Positions 26,505-34,391 of a stretch of DNA of 64,000 bases are shown in pieces. Positions within the stretch are counted from its first letter, which is position 1. Every line of letters starts with the position of its first letter. The notes below the pieces were generated by a model, which did not search any database, had not been told where the DNA came from, and worked only from the letters and a program-made list of their open reading frames with translations. The position numbers and the translations under genes were made by a program. Source of the stretch: CAVQCX01 sp963775335 (GTDB taxonomy: Bacteria > Pseudomonadota > Gammaproteobacteria > Chromatiales > Chromatiaceae); assembly GCA_963775335.1 (NCBI GenBank), contig CAVZIJ010000003.1, forward strand, positions 310,001-374,000. The letters run 5' to 3'.

Positions 26505-26560
26505 TGTGCGACGGCCGGAGCGATCAGGCCGTGGCCGCGCAGAGCCGAGCCCCTCGGCAC

Positions 26561-27415
26561 TCAGGGCCGAGGACACCCGATCAACGGGGCGCTGATCCTC
26601 CGGGCCGCCGCCAGATCCCCTCGAAGGTCCTCCAGGTCCGGCAGCGTGTCTGGGCGCTCGATCAGGGTCGAGACCGCCCCGAAGTGCTCCAGGGCCCGGC
26701 GGTACAGCTGCCAGACCGGGTCGGCGTCCAGGTCCACCGCCTCGTCCGCGACGAAGTCCCCCCTGGCCAGCGGCGTGCTCAGGTGCAGCTCCCAGACCCG
26801 ATCGGCCGGCAGGCGCTGGAGGTAGACCTCCGGCTCGAAGCCCTTGGCGATCCCGCTCGCGTAGACGTTGCCGAGGTCGACGAGCAGCAGGGAATCCGAG
26901 CGCGCGGCGACCTCCGTGACGAGCTCCCACTCGGTCATCTCGCCGGGTGCCGGCGAGGTCCCGCTGCCTACGTTCTCGACCAAGATGCGGCGGCCGAGCC
27001 GATCCTGGACCCGGGCGACGCGCTCGGCGACCCGGGCGGCCAACGACGGCGCTCGCGGCAGGGCCTGGGGTGAAGGGCTGGCTCCCCGATGGCGGCCGCG
27101 CCCCCAGAGATGATCGGAGATCAAGGTGGGCTCGAAGCGCTCGATCAGGCGATGCAGGCCTTCGACATACTCCGAGGCTGGACCCGCGTCCCCGCCGAGG
27201 TCGAGGCCGATGCTGTGGAAGCTCAAGGGGTAGCACGCGCGGACCCGGTCGAGCTGGGCCAGCCGGGCCGGCTCGGCATCAATGAAGCTGTCCGGCGTGA
27301 CCTCGACCCAGTCCACCCCAGGTCCTTCACGCAGCACGGCGGACAGGTGCTCCAGTCGAAGCTCCAGGCCAAAACCGAGAAAGGGGCGGGGCCCCAAGGG
27401 TGGCAGACCGGACAC
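26561..27415 (-). CDS. Divergent DUF692/MNIO-family protein
   Basis: 284 aa, TIM-barrel-type DUF692 protein, the family that includes the multinuclear iron oxidase MbnB. Conserved pieces are LGFGLELRLEHL, WVEVTPDSFID, PLSFHSIGLDLGG (His67), SDHLWG (Asp101, His102), ILVENVG (Glu147), LLLVDLGNVYAS (Asp180, Asn183), ELHLS (His211) and STLIERPDTLPDL. Compared with the family pattern as I recall it, the HLAGH box is HLSTP and the NHGFD box is AKGFE, so some metal-ligand histidines are missing. No DUF2063 partner or precursor peptide is visible next to it, so it may have a changed or lost activity. Confidence 0.8.
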   Translation of the reverse strand: MSGLPPLGPRPFLGFGLELRLEHLSAVLREGPGVDWVEVTPDSFIDAEPARLAQLDRVRACYPLSFHSIGLDLGGDAGPASEYVEGLHRLIERFEPTLISDHLWGRGRHRGASPSPQALPRAPSLAARVAERVARVQDRLGRRILVENVGSGTSPAPGEMTEWELVTEVAARSDSLLLVDLGNVYASGIAKGFEPEVYLQRLPADRVWELHLSTPLARGDFVADEAVDLDADPVWQLYRRALEHFGAVSTLIERPDTLPDLEDLRGDLAAARRISAPLIGCPRP

Positions 27416-27790
27416 AGACCGAGACGCGTGTCGTCAGATTGATCTGGCGCGAAGATAGCGCTACCGGGCGGCCCCGGCAAGCCGAATTGGAAAGCGCATC
27501 GGCCCGTCTTTGGTCTTGCCGTCGACGTCTCTTTGCCCGGTCGGAAGGCGTCTGGGATCGGCACCGGAGTGGATCGCTGCCCCGGCCTTTCCAATACAGC
27601 GCTCGGCCACTCCGACGCCGCATCGAAGCCTCACCCGCAGGCTGGACCTGGCCCGGTTCCCGGCCGACCCGTCGGAGAACCGTGCCCAGCGTCTGCCGCG
27701 CCTGGCCGAAGTGCTCGAGCGTACAGGCTTTCCGAGACCGAAGCTGTCTTCGCCAGTCCGAGCTATCCGCGAGGACAAGGATGGCTCCGC
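27416..27790. other. Interval without a recognisable gene, 375 bp
   Basis: Several overlapping frames are open on both strands but none has a family resemblance or ribosome-binding site. It lies between the DUF692 gene and a transposase relic and is probably decayed coding DNA. Confidence 0.35.
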
Positions 27791-28200
27791 CATGGCAAGA
27801 CGCTGGCGCTTGAGCCCGCCGGGCATTGCTCAGCACGTGATCCAGCGGGGCATATTAACCGCCAGACGTGTCTGGCGTCCGAGGAGGGTTTCTGCAGCTG
27901 CCTGAGTGGGTCTTCGGAGTATGGCGAAGAATATCCACGGGGTGCCGATGACCCATCAGGTCCATATGCGGGCCACGCCGCAATGCGAAGACGCAGCTCG
28001 AAAACCCTGCTGTCCGTAGGGCGGCGGTATGTCCGGTTTGCAATGCCATCCACGTTGGTACGGGTACCCTCCGGCAGGAGCGTACAGGACCTGTCTTGTG
28101 CACCACGGGGGATACCTTCTCGTAGGCTACCCTTACTTTGAGCTCGATCCCGTGCGGGCAGGGATGGTGGGGGACTCCTCGGCGTGCCCGACATCGCCTG
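27791..28200 (+). pseudogene. Decayed REP-associated tyrosine transposase
   Basis: MARRWRLSPPGIAQHVIQRG at 27791 is the RAYT start. Further pieces appear in shifting frames: NRQTCLASEEGF, MTHQVHMRATP (the NHVHLLATP HUH region with the first His lost to Gln), VGRRYV, and YFELDPVRAGMV (the tyrosine region YIELNPVRAGMV with the Tyr position now Tyr-Phe). Several frameshifts and substitutions show it is dead. It is the third RAYT trace in the window. Confidence 0.75.
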
Positions 28201-28332
28201 ACGGCGGTCCTTGACGCACGGTCACCACACGCAGAACAATGGCCTCGCTCGCGCTCCGTGCCGAGCAACAACGCAACAGGCAGCGGATGCCGCGTGGCGC
28301 GTCACCTGCCAGCCAAGATAAAGGAACTTGAT

Positions 28333-30132
28333 ATGGCGAAAGCAATGAAAATACTCTGCGTACATGGCGTCGGTCACGGCGAGGCGGACCCCAACCTGGT
28401 GTCGTCCTGGACCGGGGCCATCACCCAGGCCGTCGCCAGATGGTCCCCCGACACGCAAGTTCAGCTGGATTTCCTTCATTACGATGACTATTTCCAGGAT
28501 GCCGAGAGCAGCCTGGCCACCTATGGGGAAGCCGTCGGCAAGCTGCTCATGAGCGGCATCGTGCACGGCATCGGCGATCTGTTTACGCGCTCGCGCGGCT
28601 TCTTCGATTTCCCCGAACAGGTCAAGTGGACCGCCGGCATGGTCGCGCAATGGACCGCCGACGATAATTTGCGCGCCAATACACGCAAGGTGCTGCTCGA
28701 CCAGGTCGCTGGCGATTCCTATGATCTGGTCTGCGCGCACAGCCTGGGCTCGCTGATCTGCTACGACACCTTCCGCCAGAGCCCCGCGGCGATCACGGGC
28801 AGGTATTTCGTCAGTTTCGGCTCCCAGATCGGCAATCCCTTTGTGCGCGATGTGTTTGCGGGACGGGTGGAACCGCTGGCCGCCCGCATGTGGTATCACC
28901 TGTTCAATCCCGACGATCATGTCTTGACCGCGCAGCTCAACATCGCTGCCGATAATTTTTCACAAGTGATCACCGAGTTCGACATACCGAACGACATCAT
29001 CAACCACGATGCCGCCCATTACCTTGGCCACGTCAACGCCGCGAATACCGTCTGGCGGCAAGCGTCCGGCGCGAGCACCGGCAAGTCCATGAGCCGCAGC
29101 ATCAAGGCATTCGGTGCTGCCAGCGCCAAGCCGACGCGCCGGGCGCTGCTGATCGGTATCAACGATTACCCCGACCCTGCGAACCGCCTGGACGGCTGCG
29201 TGAACGATGTCTTTCTGATGAGCCAGCTTCTCCAGGAAAGCACGTTTCAGCCGGAAGAAATCCGCGTTGTCCTCGATGACCGCGCGACGGCCAAAGGCAT
29301 CATGGAACGGCTGCACTGGCTGCTCGATGGCACCAAAGCCGGCGATGAGCGCGTGCTGTTCTACTCCGGGCACGGTGCGCAGATCCCCGCCTACGGCTCG
29401 CAGGACGAAGTCGACCACATCGACGAATGCCTGGTGCCATACGACTTCGATTGGTCTCCGGAGCGCGCGATCATCGACAAACAATTCGTGGAATTCTATT
29501 CACAACTGCCCTATGAGAGCATGCTGGTCGCCATTTTCGACTGCTGCCATTCCGGCGGCATGAGCCGCGACGGCGCGCGCCGAGTGCGCGGCATCACCCC
29601 GCCGGACGATATCCGCCATCGGGCCATGCGCTGGAACCTGGAGTTGCAGATGTGGGAAGATCGGCCACTCACCACGACTAACAAAGGACTGGCCAAGAGC
29701 GCTGAAGGCGCTGCATACGTCGGCAAGAAAGGCACCACGAACCGGTTTGGCCGAGGCGTAGAGCTGCGGTCGCTGGCTGCGAAAGAGTATGACAAGCGGC
29801 GCAAAGAATACGGCCATCATGGTCCTTATCTGCCGATCATCATGGAAGCGTGCCAGGAGAATCAACTCTCGTACGAATATCGGCACGGCGTGACGTCCTA
29901 CGGCGCGTATACCTATAGCCTCGGCACCGTCCTGCACAGGCTGCGCGCCGCGAGAACGAATCCCAGCTTCAGTGAGCTAAACAAACTGGTGGCGAAGCAG
30001 CTCAAGACACTCAAGTACGACCAGACGCCCTGTTTGCTCGGGCCAGGGAAGGTCGTCAAGCAGCCTATACCGATGACCATGGGGTCCGGAGCGAGGTCGA
30101 GAGGCGGGTCTAACCGGACACCCACCAAGTGA
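28333..30132 (+). CDS. Alpha/beta-hydrolase-metacaspase fusion protein
   Basis: 599 aa. Residues 1-245 look like an alpha/beta hydrolase: ILCVHGVGHGEADP at the N-terminus and DLVCAHSLGSLICYD with nucleophile-elbow Ser137. Residues about 268-560 are a C14/metacaspase peptidase: RRALLIGINDYPDPANRLDGCVNDVFLM, VLFYSGHGAQ with catalytic His347, and VAIFDCCHSGGM with Cys404-Cys405 (the second is the expected nucleophile). It has no signal peptide. ATG at 28333 follows AAGGAA. Bacterial caspase-like proteases often act as effectors of cell-suicide or phage-defence modules, but no sensor gene adjoins this one. The pairing of a hydrolase with a caspase in one chain is the notable feature. Confidence 0.88.
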   Translation: MAKAMKILCVHGVGHGEADPNLVSSWTGAITQAVARWSPDTQVQLDFLHYDDYFQDAESSLATYGEAVGKLLMSGIVHGIGDLFTRSRGFFDFPEQVKWTAGMVAQWTADDNLRANTRKVLLDQVAGDSYDLVCAHSLGSLICYDTFRQSPAAITGRYFVSFGSQIGNPFVRDVFAGRVEPLAARMWYHLFNPDDHVLTAQLNIAADNFSQVITEFDIPNDIINHDAAHYLGHVNAANTVWRQASGASTGKSMSRSIKAFGAASAKPTRRALLIGINDYPDPANRLDGCVNDVFLMSQLLQESTFQPEEIRVVLDDRATAKGIMERLHWLLDGTKAGDERVLFYSGHGAQIPAYGSQDEVDHIDECLVPYDFDWSPERAIIDKQFVEFYSQLPYESMLVAIFDCCHSGGMSRDGARRVRGITPPDDIRHRAMRWNLELQMWEDRPLTTTNKGLAKSAEGAAYVGKKGTTNRFGRGVELRSLAAKEYDKRRKEYGHHGPYLPIIMEACQENQLSYEYRHGVTSYGAYTYSLGTVLHRLRAARTNPSFSELNKLVAKQLKTLKYDQTPCLLGPGKVVKQPIPMTMGSGARSRGGSNRTPTK

Positions 30133-30195
30133 CACCCCAGGACTGGAGTCTTCAGCAGGGAGTGTTTGGACGACTCCAGCCGCCAACGGACTGCG

Positions 30196-30345
30196 CCACG
30201 ACCAAACCTCGCACCACCCTGATCAGCTTGGACGCCACCACCTACTACCATTGCGTCTCGCGCTGTGTGCGCCTTCCTGTGCGGAGAAGAGCATCTCACT
30301 GGGCGATCTTTCGAGCAGCGCCGAGCCTGGCAGCGTCGCCGAGGC
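30196..30345 (+). pseudogene. N-terminal fragment of an IS200-like (Y1) transposase
   Basis: TKPRTTLISLDATTYYHCVSRCVR, then after a frame change AFLCGEEHLTGRSFEQRRAW. This is the N-terminus of the Y1 transposase group that normally reads ...YYHCVSRCVRRAFLCGED...TG.SFEHRR. The HUH and tyrosine regions are missing; the sequence breaks off near 30330 where a PglW-like relic on the other strand begins. Confidence 0.65.
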
Positions 30346-30955
30346 TGGGCCAGCGTATGTCGGAGCCCGGCTCCGCCTCCGCCTGCTCCAGCCCGAGATA
30401 CAGGGCGAGGGCGCGCTCCTCCGGGCGGTCGTCTCCGGCGGGCCGCTTGGGCAGCAGCAGCGCCGCGAGCGCGTCGATGCAGGCGACGCCCGGCCCTGCG
30501 TTGTCGATGCCGTGCAGGGTCGAGCGTCCCTGAGCCAGATCGGGGCGCAGCTGGGCCAGGCGCTTGGCCTTCAGACGGATCTCCCGCCGAATGCGGTCGC
30601 CGACGCCGGTGAGGTAGCGGAACTTGACGCGCTCCACGGCGAGCAGGTCACGGACGCTATGTATGCCCATGCCCTCGAGCACGTTCTGGGCCTCGATGCC
30701 GTAGCCGAGGTCTGCGATGGTGGTATCGACGGTCGCGAGCTGGGCGATGCCGAGTCCCTCGAGGGTATCGACGACCTGGAGCAGCTCTTCGCCGAAACGA
30801 AGGGTGAGGTCCAACGAGAGGCCCGAGTCATCGCGCAGGCGCTCGGCGAGGCTGTGGTCTCCGGCGCGGCCCAAGAGCAGCGCGGTGCGCCCGGCGATGT
30901 TGAGCGTCTTACGCCATTCCACCACCGGCGGAGAGACAGATGCAGGGAGTGACAA
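30296..30955 (-). pseudogene. Relic of a PglW/MAD6-like serine/threonine kinase (kinase core deleted)
   Basis: An open frame of 219 codons from a TTG, with no ribosome-binding site. It reads GRTALLLGRAGDHSLAERLR..., LSLDLTLRFGEELLQVVDTLE (resembling the kinase N-lobe stretch that precedes HRDIKPDN in PglW-type kinases), then jumps straight to VLEGMGIHSVRDLLAVERVKFRYLTGVGDRIRREIRLKAKRLAQLRPDL, a helix-hairpin-helix segment, and IRWPSLGDAARLG. The catalytic HRD and DFG parts are absent. I read this as an internally deleted remnant of a BREX/MADS-type defence kinase; the assignment rests on remembered family patterns. Its 3' end runs antisense into a transposase fragment. Confidence 0.5.
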
Positions 30956-31053
30956 ACGGGATTCGGGTCCCTGGCTCCGGATCTCGGTCGTCGGACTAGG
31001 GTATCCGGGGGAGCGCCCGAGCGGGACTCCGACTCCGCCCCGCGTAGCGATTA

Positions 31054-32556
31054 TCAGGTCCCGCAGAAGGTCTGACGCACCTCCTCCGCTGGGGCCGGAG
31101 GATTGGCGTATTCCGCCAGTCCTGGGTGGTCCTCATAGGGCCGGGAGACCACTGTGAGCAGACGCTCCAGGGGCTTGAGATCGCCCCTCTCGGTGGCCGC
31201 TTCGATGGCCTGCTGTACCCGGTGGTTGCGCGGGATGTAGGCGGGATTGACGGCGCGCATCCGTTCCCGGCGCTGGGCGTCGCCGCCAGGCGCCTGCGCC
31301 ACCCGTGCCCGCCAATCTCGAGCCCAGGCGTCGAACGCCTCCGGGTCCGCGAACAGCTCACGCACCGGTCCGTCCATGCCCGGATCGCCGATCTCGAGCG
31401 CGCAAAGGCGACGGAGGGTATTGGTGAAATCCGCGCGCTGCCCGCTCATGCGTCCGAGCAGGTCGAGCGCCAACTCCGCGTCGCCGGCACCGGCGTCGGC
31501 GAGCCCGATCTTGGCCGCCAGGCCCGCGCGCCAGGTCTGCTCGAATACCCGGGAATAGGCCTCCAGGGCCGCGCCCGCCGCCTCCTGGGGGGACGCTGCG
31601 GCACTGCCGAGCAGCGGCATCAGACTGTCCGCCAGCTGGGTCAGATTCCAGTGGCCGATCCGGGGCTGCTGGTCGTAGGCATAGCGCCCGAACTGGTCGA
31701 TGGAGCTGTAGACCTGGCCCGGATTCAGGCTGTCCATGAAAGCGCAGGGGCCGTAGTCGATGGTCTCGCCGGAGATCGCCATGTTGTCCGTGTTCATGAC
31801 GCCGTGGATGAAGCCCACCAGCAGCCAACGGGCGATCAATGTACCCTGGCGCTCCGCCACCGCTTCGAGCAGGGCCCGATAGGGGTTGGCTGCCGCTGCG
31901 CAGTCCGGATAGTGGCGCTGGATCACGTAGTCGGCCAGGATGCGCACAGCGTCCGCGTCGCCGCGCCGGGCGAAGTACTCGAAGGAGCCCACGCGCACAT
32001 GGCCGGCAGCCACCCGGGTCAGGACCGCCCCCGGCTCGGCCCGCTCGCGATAGACCGGCTCGCCGGTGGCGACCATCGCCAGCGCCCGGGTGGTGGGAAT
32101 GCCCAGCCCATGCATGGCCTCACCCAGGACATACTCGCGCAGCACCGGCCCGAGCACCGCGCGGCCGTCCCCGTTACGCGAGAAGGGGGTGCGCCCGGCG
32201 CCCTTGAGCTGGATGTCCCGGCGCACCCCTTTGCGGTCGACCACTTCTCCCAGGAGCACGGCGCGCCCGTCGCCCAGACTGGGAACGAAGTGGCCGAACT
32301 GGTGACCTGCGTAGGCCATGGCGAGCGGCTCGGCCCCGGCGGGCACCTGATTGCCGGCGAGCACTTGGATGCCGGCCTCGCTGGTCAGGGCCTGGGCATC
32401 CAGTCCCAGCTCCGCCGCCAGGGCATGATTGAAACGGATCAGCGCCGGCCGGCGCACCGGTGTCGGCTCGATCCGGGCGTAGAAGGTCTCCGGCAACCGG
32501 GCATAGGTGTTTTCCAAAGCCAGCAGGGGCTCGGTCTTGAGGTTCGTGAGGGTCAT
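31054..32556 (-). CDS. selO: Protein adenylyltransferase SelO
   Basis: 500 aa, YdiU/SelO family (E. coli 478 aa). Motifs: MAYAGHQFGHFVPSLGDGRAVLLGEV, DIQLKGAGRTPFSRNGDGRAVLGPVLREYVLGEAMHGLGIPTTRALA and FIHGVMNTDNMAISGETIDYGPCAFMD. It is a pseudokinase-fold enzyme that transfers AMP to Ser, Thr or Tyr of target proteins during oxidative stress. It lacks a C-terminal selenocysteine but ends in QTFCGT with a Cys near the end. ATG at 32556 starts the conserved region (MTLTNLKTEPLLALENTYARLP); the frame remains open upstream without family similarity. Confidence 0.95.
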   Translation of the reverse strand: MTLTNLKTEPLLALENTYARLPETFYARIEPTPVRRPALIRFNHALAAELGLDAQALTSEAGIQVLAGNQVPAGAEPLAMAYAGHQFGHFVPSLGDGRAVLLGEVVDRKGVRRDIQLKGAGRTPFSRNGDGRAVLGPVLREYVLGEAMHGLGIPTTRALAMVATGEPVYRERAEPGAVLTRVAAGHVRVGSFEYFARRGDADAVRILADYVIQRHYPDCAAAANPYRALLEAVAERQGTLIARWLLVGFIHGVMNTDNMAISGETIDYGPCAFMDSLNPGQVYSSIDQFGRYAYDQQPRIGHWNLTQLADSLMPLLGSAAASPQEAAGAALEAYSRVFEQTWRAGLAAKIGLADAGAGDAELALDLLGRMSGQRADFTNTLRRLCALEIGDPGMDGPVRELFADPEAFDAWARDWRARVAQAPGGDAQRRERMRAVNPAYIPRNHRVQQAIEAATERGDLKPLERLLTVVSRPYEDHPGLAEYANPPAPAEEVRQTFCGT

Positions 32557-33116
32557 GGGCTTGGTACACAGCGGGCCCCGGAGGGACGGACAAGCCCCAG
32601 TATAACACTCGGTAATTTGGCTCAACCGCGGAAGGGGCGGGGCTGCCGGGGCGTCGGGCCGGACACAGGAGGATGCGCGCGGCGTCAGCATGCTCTCCGG
32701 GCCAGGGAAATGCTCCTGGCGGCTGGAGGCAAACCGCGGGCCGGGAGCGGGGAAGGGTGCCGCGCCCGGCCATAGGCCAGGCGAGCCCGCAGACGCGATT
32801 GGCGCCGCCTTTTCGAGCACTCTAGCGCCTGGCGGCACCGAGCCCAGTGGGAGCGCCACCCTGTAGGAGCGCCACCCTGTGGGAGCGGCACCCTGTAGGA
32901 GCGGCACCCTGTAGGAGCGGCGGCCTCGCCGCGATTCAATCCTTACATCTGCTCGCGAGGCAAGGAGCCGCCGCGGGTCCGCAAGCGCGGGCCGGTTGCT
33001 TTCTGAGCTGCCACCGCCCGGCCCAACCCCATTGATCCCTGCCAGCGCATTGCCCGCTCGCCAGCGGGCCGCTAGACTTGCCCGAGACAAACGGCCCCAA
33101 GGATCCGGAGCACGCC
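32557..33116. other. 560 bp non-coding interval
   Basis: It holds the 16 bp tandem repeat at 32847-32926 and, at its right end, the ribosome-binding site GGAG of the integrase relic. Otherwise I see only G/C-rich sequence without a gene. Confidence 0.5.
32847..32926. repeat. Five tandem 16 bp units
   Basis: Units of the form GTRGGAGCGSCACCCT repeat five times without gaps (32847, 32863, 32879, 32895, 32911). The last changes to GTAGGAGCGGCGGCCT and continues CGCCGCGATT, forming a short GCGGCG/CGCCGC palindrome. GTAGGAGCGGC...GCCGCGA is a common REP-like form. Confidence 0.9.
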
Positions 33117-33816
33117 ATGCGCCCATCCCCGCTGGCAACCACCCATGCCCACGTCCCCGTGGACACCGACGGGATCGTCGGGCGCTCCCGCCTCCTCGGC
33201 GAGATGCGCGACCTTCTGCGTCGCAAGCACTACAGCATCCGCACCGAGCAGGCCTATCTCGACTGGGCCAAGCGCTTCATCCTCTTCCACGGCAAGCGCC
33301 ATCCCGACGAGATGGGTGGCCCCGAGATCGACGCCTTCCTCACTCACCTCGCGGTGTCCCGCAACGTCGCCGGGTTCCTTGCGCGCGCAGCTGGTGGCCC
33401 GGGCGCTTCATCGCCGAGATCTGTCGGCCGGGTTCGGCGAGGTCTACCTGCCCTACGCCCTAGAGCACAAGTACCCCAACGCCGCCCGCCAATGGGGATG
33501 GCAATACCTCTTTCCCGCGAGCTCCACGGCAGTCGACCCCCGGTCCGGCAAGATCCGCCGCCACCACATCGGCGAATCCGCGGTTCAGCGCGCTGTCAAG
33601 CAGGCCGTGATCTCCGCCGAGATCCACAAGCCGGGCAGCTGCCATACGTTGCGGCCCAGCTTTGCGACCCATCTGCTGGAAGACGGATACGACATCCGCA
33701 CGGTCCAGGAGCTGCTTGGGCACAAAGACGTTCGAACCACCATGATCTATACGCATGTGATGAACAAAGGGCCGATGGGGGTGAAAAGCCCGCTCAACCG
33801 GCTTCTCGGGCCCTGA
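33117..33816 (+). pseudogene. intI: Integron integrase intI, internally deleted and frameshifted
   Basis: The N-terminal part (33117 to about 33380) reads LLRRKHYSIRTEQAYLDWAKRFILFHGKRHP...IDAFLTHLAVSRNVA, the IntI core-binding region. The frame then shifts by one and resumes at VARALHRRDLSAGFGEVYLPYALEHKYPNAARQWGWQYLFPASS, the extra segment specific to integron integrases, followed by CHTLRPSFATHLLEDGYDIRTVQELLGHKDVRTTMIYTHVMNKG. Roughly 130 residues between these blocks are missing, including the first catalytic Arg, so the enzyme is dead. The His-Arg pair and the tyrosine (MIYTHV) are still visible. The gene points toward the cassette array, unlike the usual divergent layout. Confidence 0.88.
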
Positions 33817-33833
33817 CAGAGGGCAAAGGCTCC

Positions 33834-34208
33834 ATGGAGATCAAAGCGACACTGAAGCCCGGCCAGAACGGCACCAAGAAGCTCGCTCACAAGTATGGCG
33901 AGCGACTGGTCTGCGTGCGCTACCGCTATGGCCAGGACGCCGGCAGGCGCTACACCACGGTCGAGCTGATCGAGGAAGACGCGCCCTGGTCTATCCTGGA
34001 GCCGGCCGCAGCGCAGGCGCCAGATCCGGGAGGCGACCAGCGCCTCGGCGTTCGCGTCGAGTACTGGGAAAACCAGGTTCGCGAGCAAGTCAAAGCCGCC
34101 GGCGGCATCTGGCGACTGCGACAGAAGCTTTGGGAATTGCGCTATGCCGATGTAGTGGCATTAGGGCTCGAATCCCGCGTGGTTGCGGGGGAGCCGGACA
34201 ATCCTTAG
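33834..34208 (+). CDS. Small hypothetical protein (124 aa) between intI and the array
   Basis: MEIKATLKPGQNGTKKLAHKYGERLVCVRYRYGQDAGRRYTTVELIEEDAPW..., ending VREQVKAAGGIWRLRQKLWELRYADVVALGL. It is a compact basic alpha/beta protein with no membrane segment. I recognise the N-terminal KLVxxYGxxLVCVRYRYD-type pattern as that of small proteins often found beside integrases and transposases, but know no function. ATG at 33834 lies 18 nt after the integrase stop. There is no R'' box downstream, so it is not an attC-bounded cassette. Confidence 0.65.
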   Translation: MEIKATLKPGQNGTKKLAHKYGERLVCVRYRYGQDAGRRYTTVELIEEDAPWSILEPAAAQAPDPGGDQRLGVRVEYWENQVREQVKAAGGIWRLRQKLWELRYADVVALGLESRVVAGEPDNP

Positions 34209-34226
34209 CAAAGGAGTCTTGTACCC

Positions 34227-34295
34227 AGATCTAGATATCTAGCTCTAGATATCTAAATGTAGATACCTACATGTAGGTACTAGATATCTAGATCT
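34227..34295. repeat. Nested AT-rich palindrome cluster at the head of the array
   Basis: AGATCTAGATATCTAG (34227-34242) is matched by its exact reverse complement at 34280-34295. Between them lies a perfect 16 bp palindrome TACCTACATGTAGGTA (34264-34279). TAGATATCTA occurs three times (34232, 34246, 34281). The whole tract could form a cruciform or act as an array of dimeric operator sites. Confidence 0.9.
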
Positions 34296-34354
34296 AGAGA
34301 TAAGTATCGAGATCTATAAAGTTTTCTTGAGCTCGGCTGTGCAGCCGATTACAT

Positions 34355-34361
34355 GTTATGC
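34355..34361 (+). other. First recombination core (attI-type) GTTATGC
   Basis: This GTTATGC is complementary to the R'' box GCATAAC closing cassette 1. It has no full attC upstream, only a short hairpin (TCGGCTGTGCAGCCGA) and the palindrome cluster, so it is best read as the insertion point of the array. Confidence 0.6.
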
Positions 34362-34391
34362 ACCAAACAACCAGCCAGCCATGGAAATATA

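Noticed and set aside
32847..32926. CRISPR-like array
   Set aside because: The units are contiguous 16 bp tandem repeats without spacers, and no cas gene is present anywhere in the window.
34353..34391. ATG at 34353 as the start of the TIR gene
   Set aside because: It would place coding sequence across the recombination core GTTATGC; the ATG at 34392 starts the conserved TIR region and has a GGA upstream.
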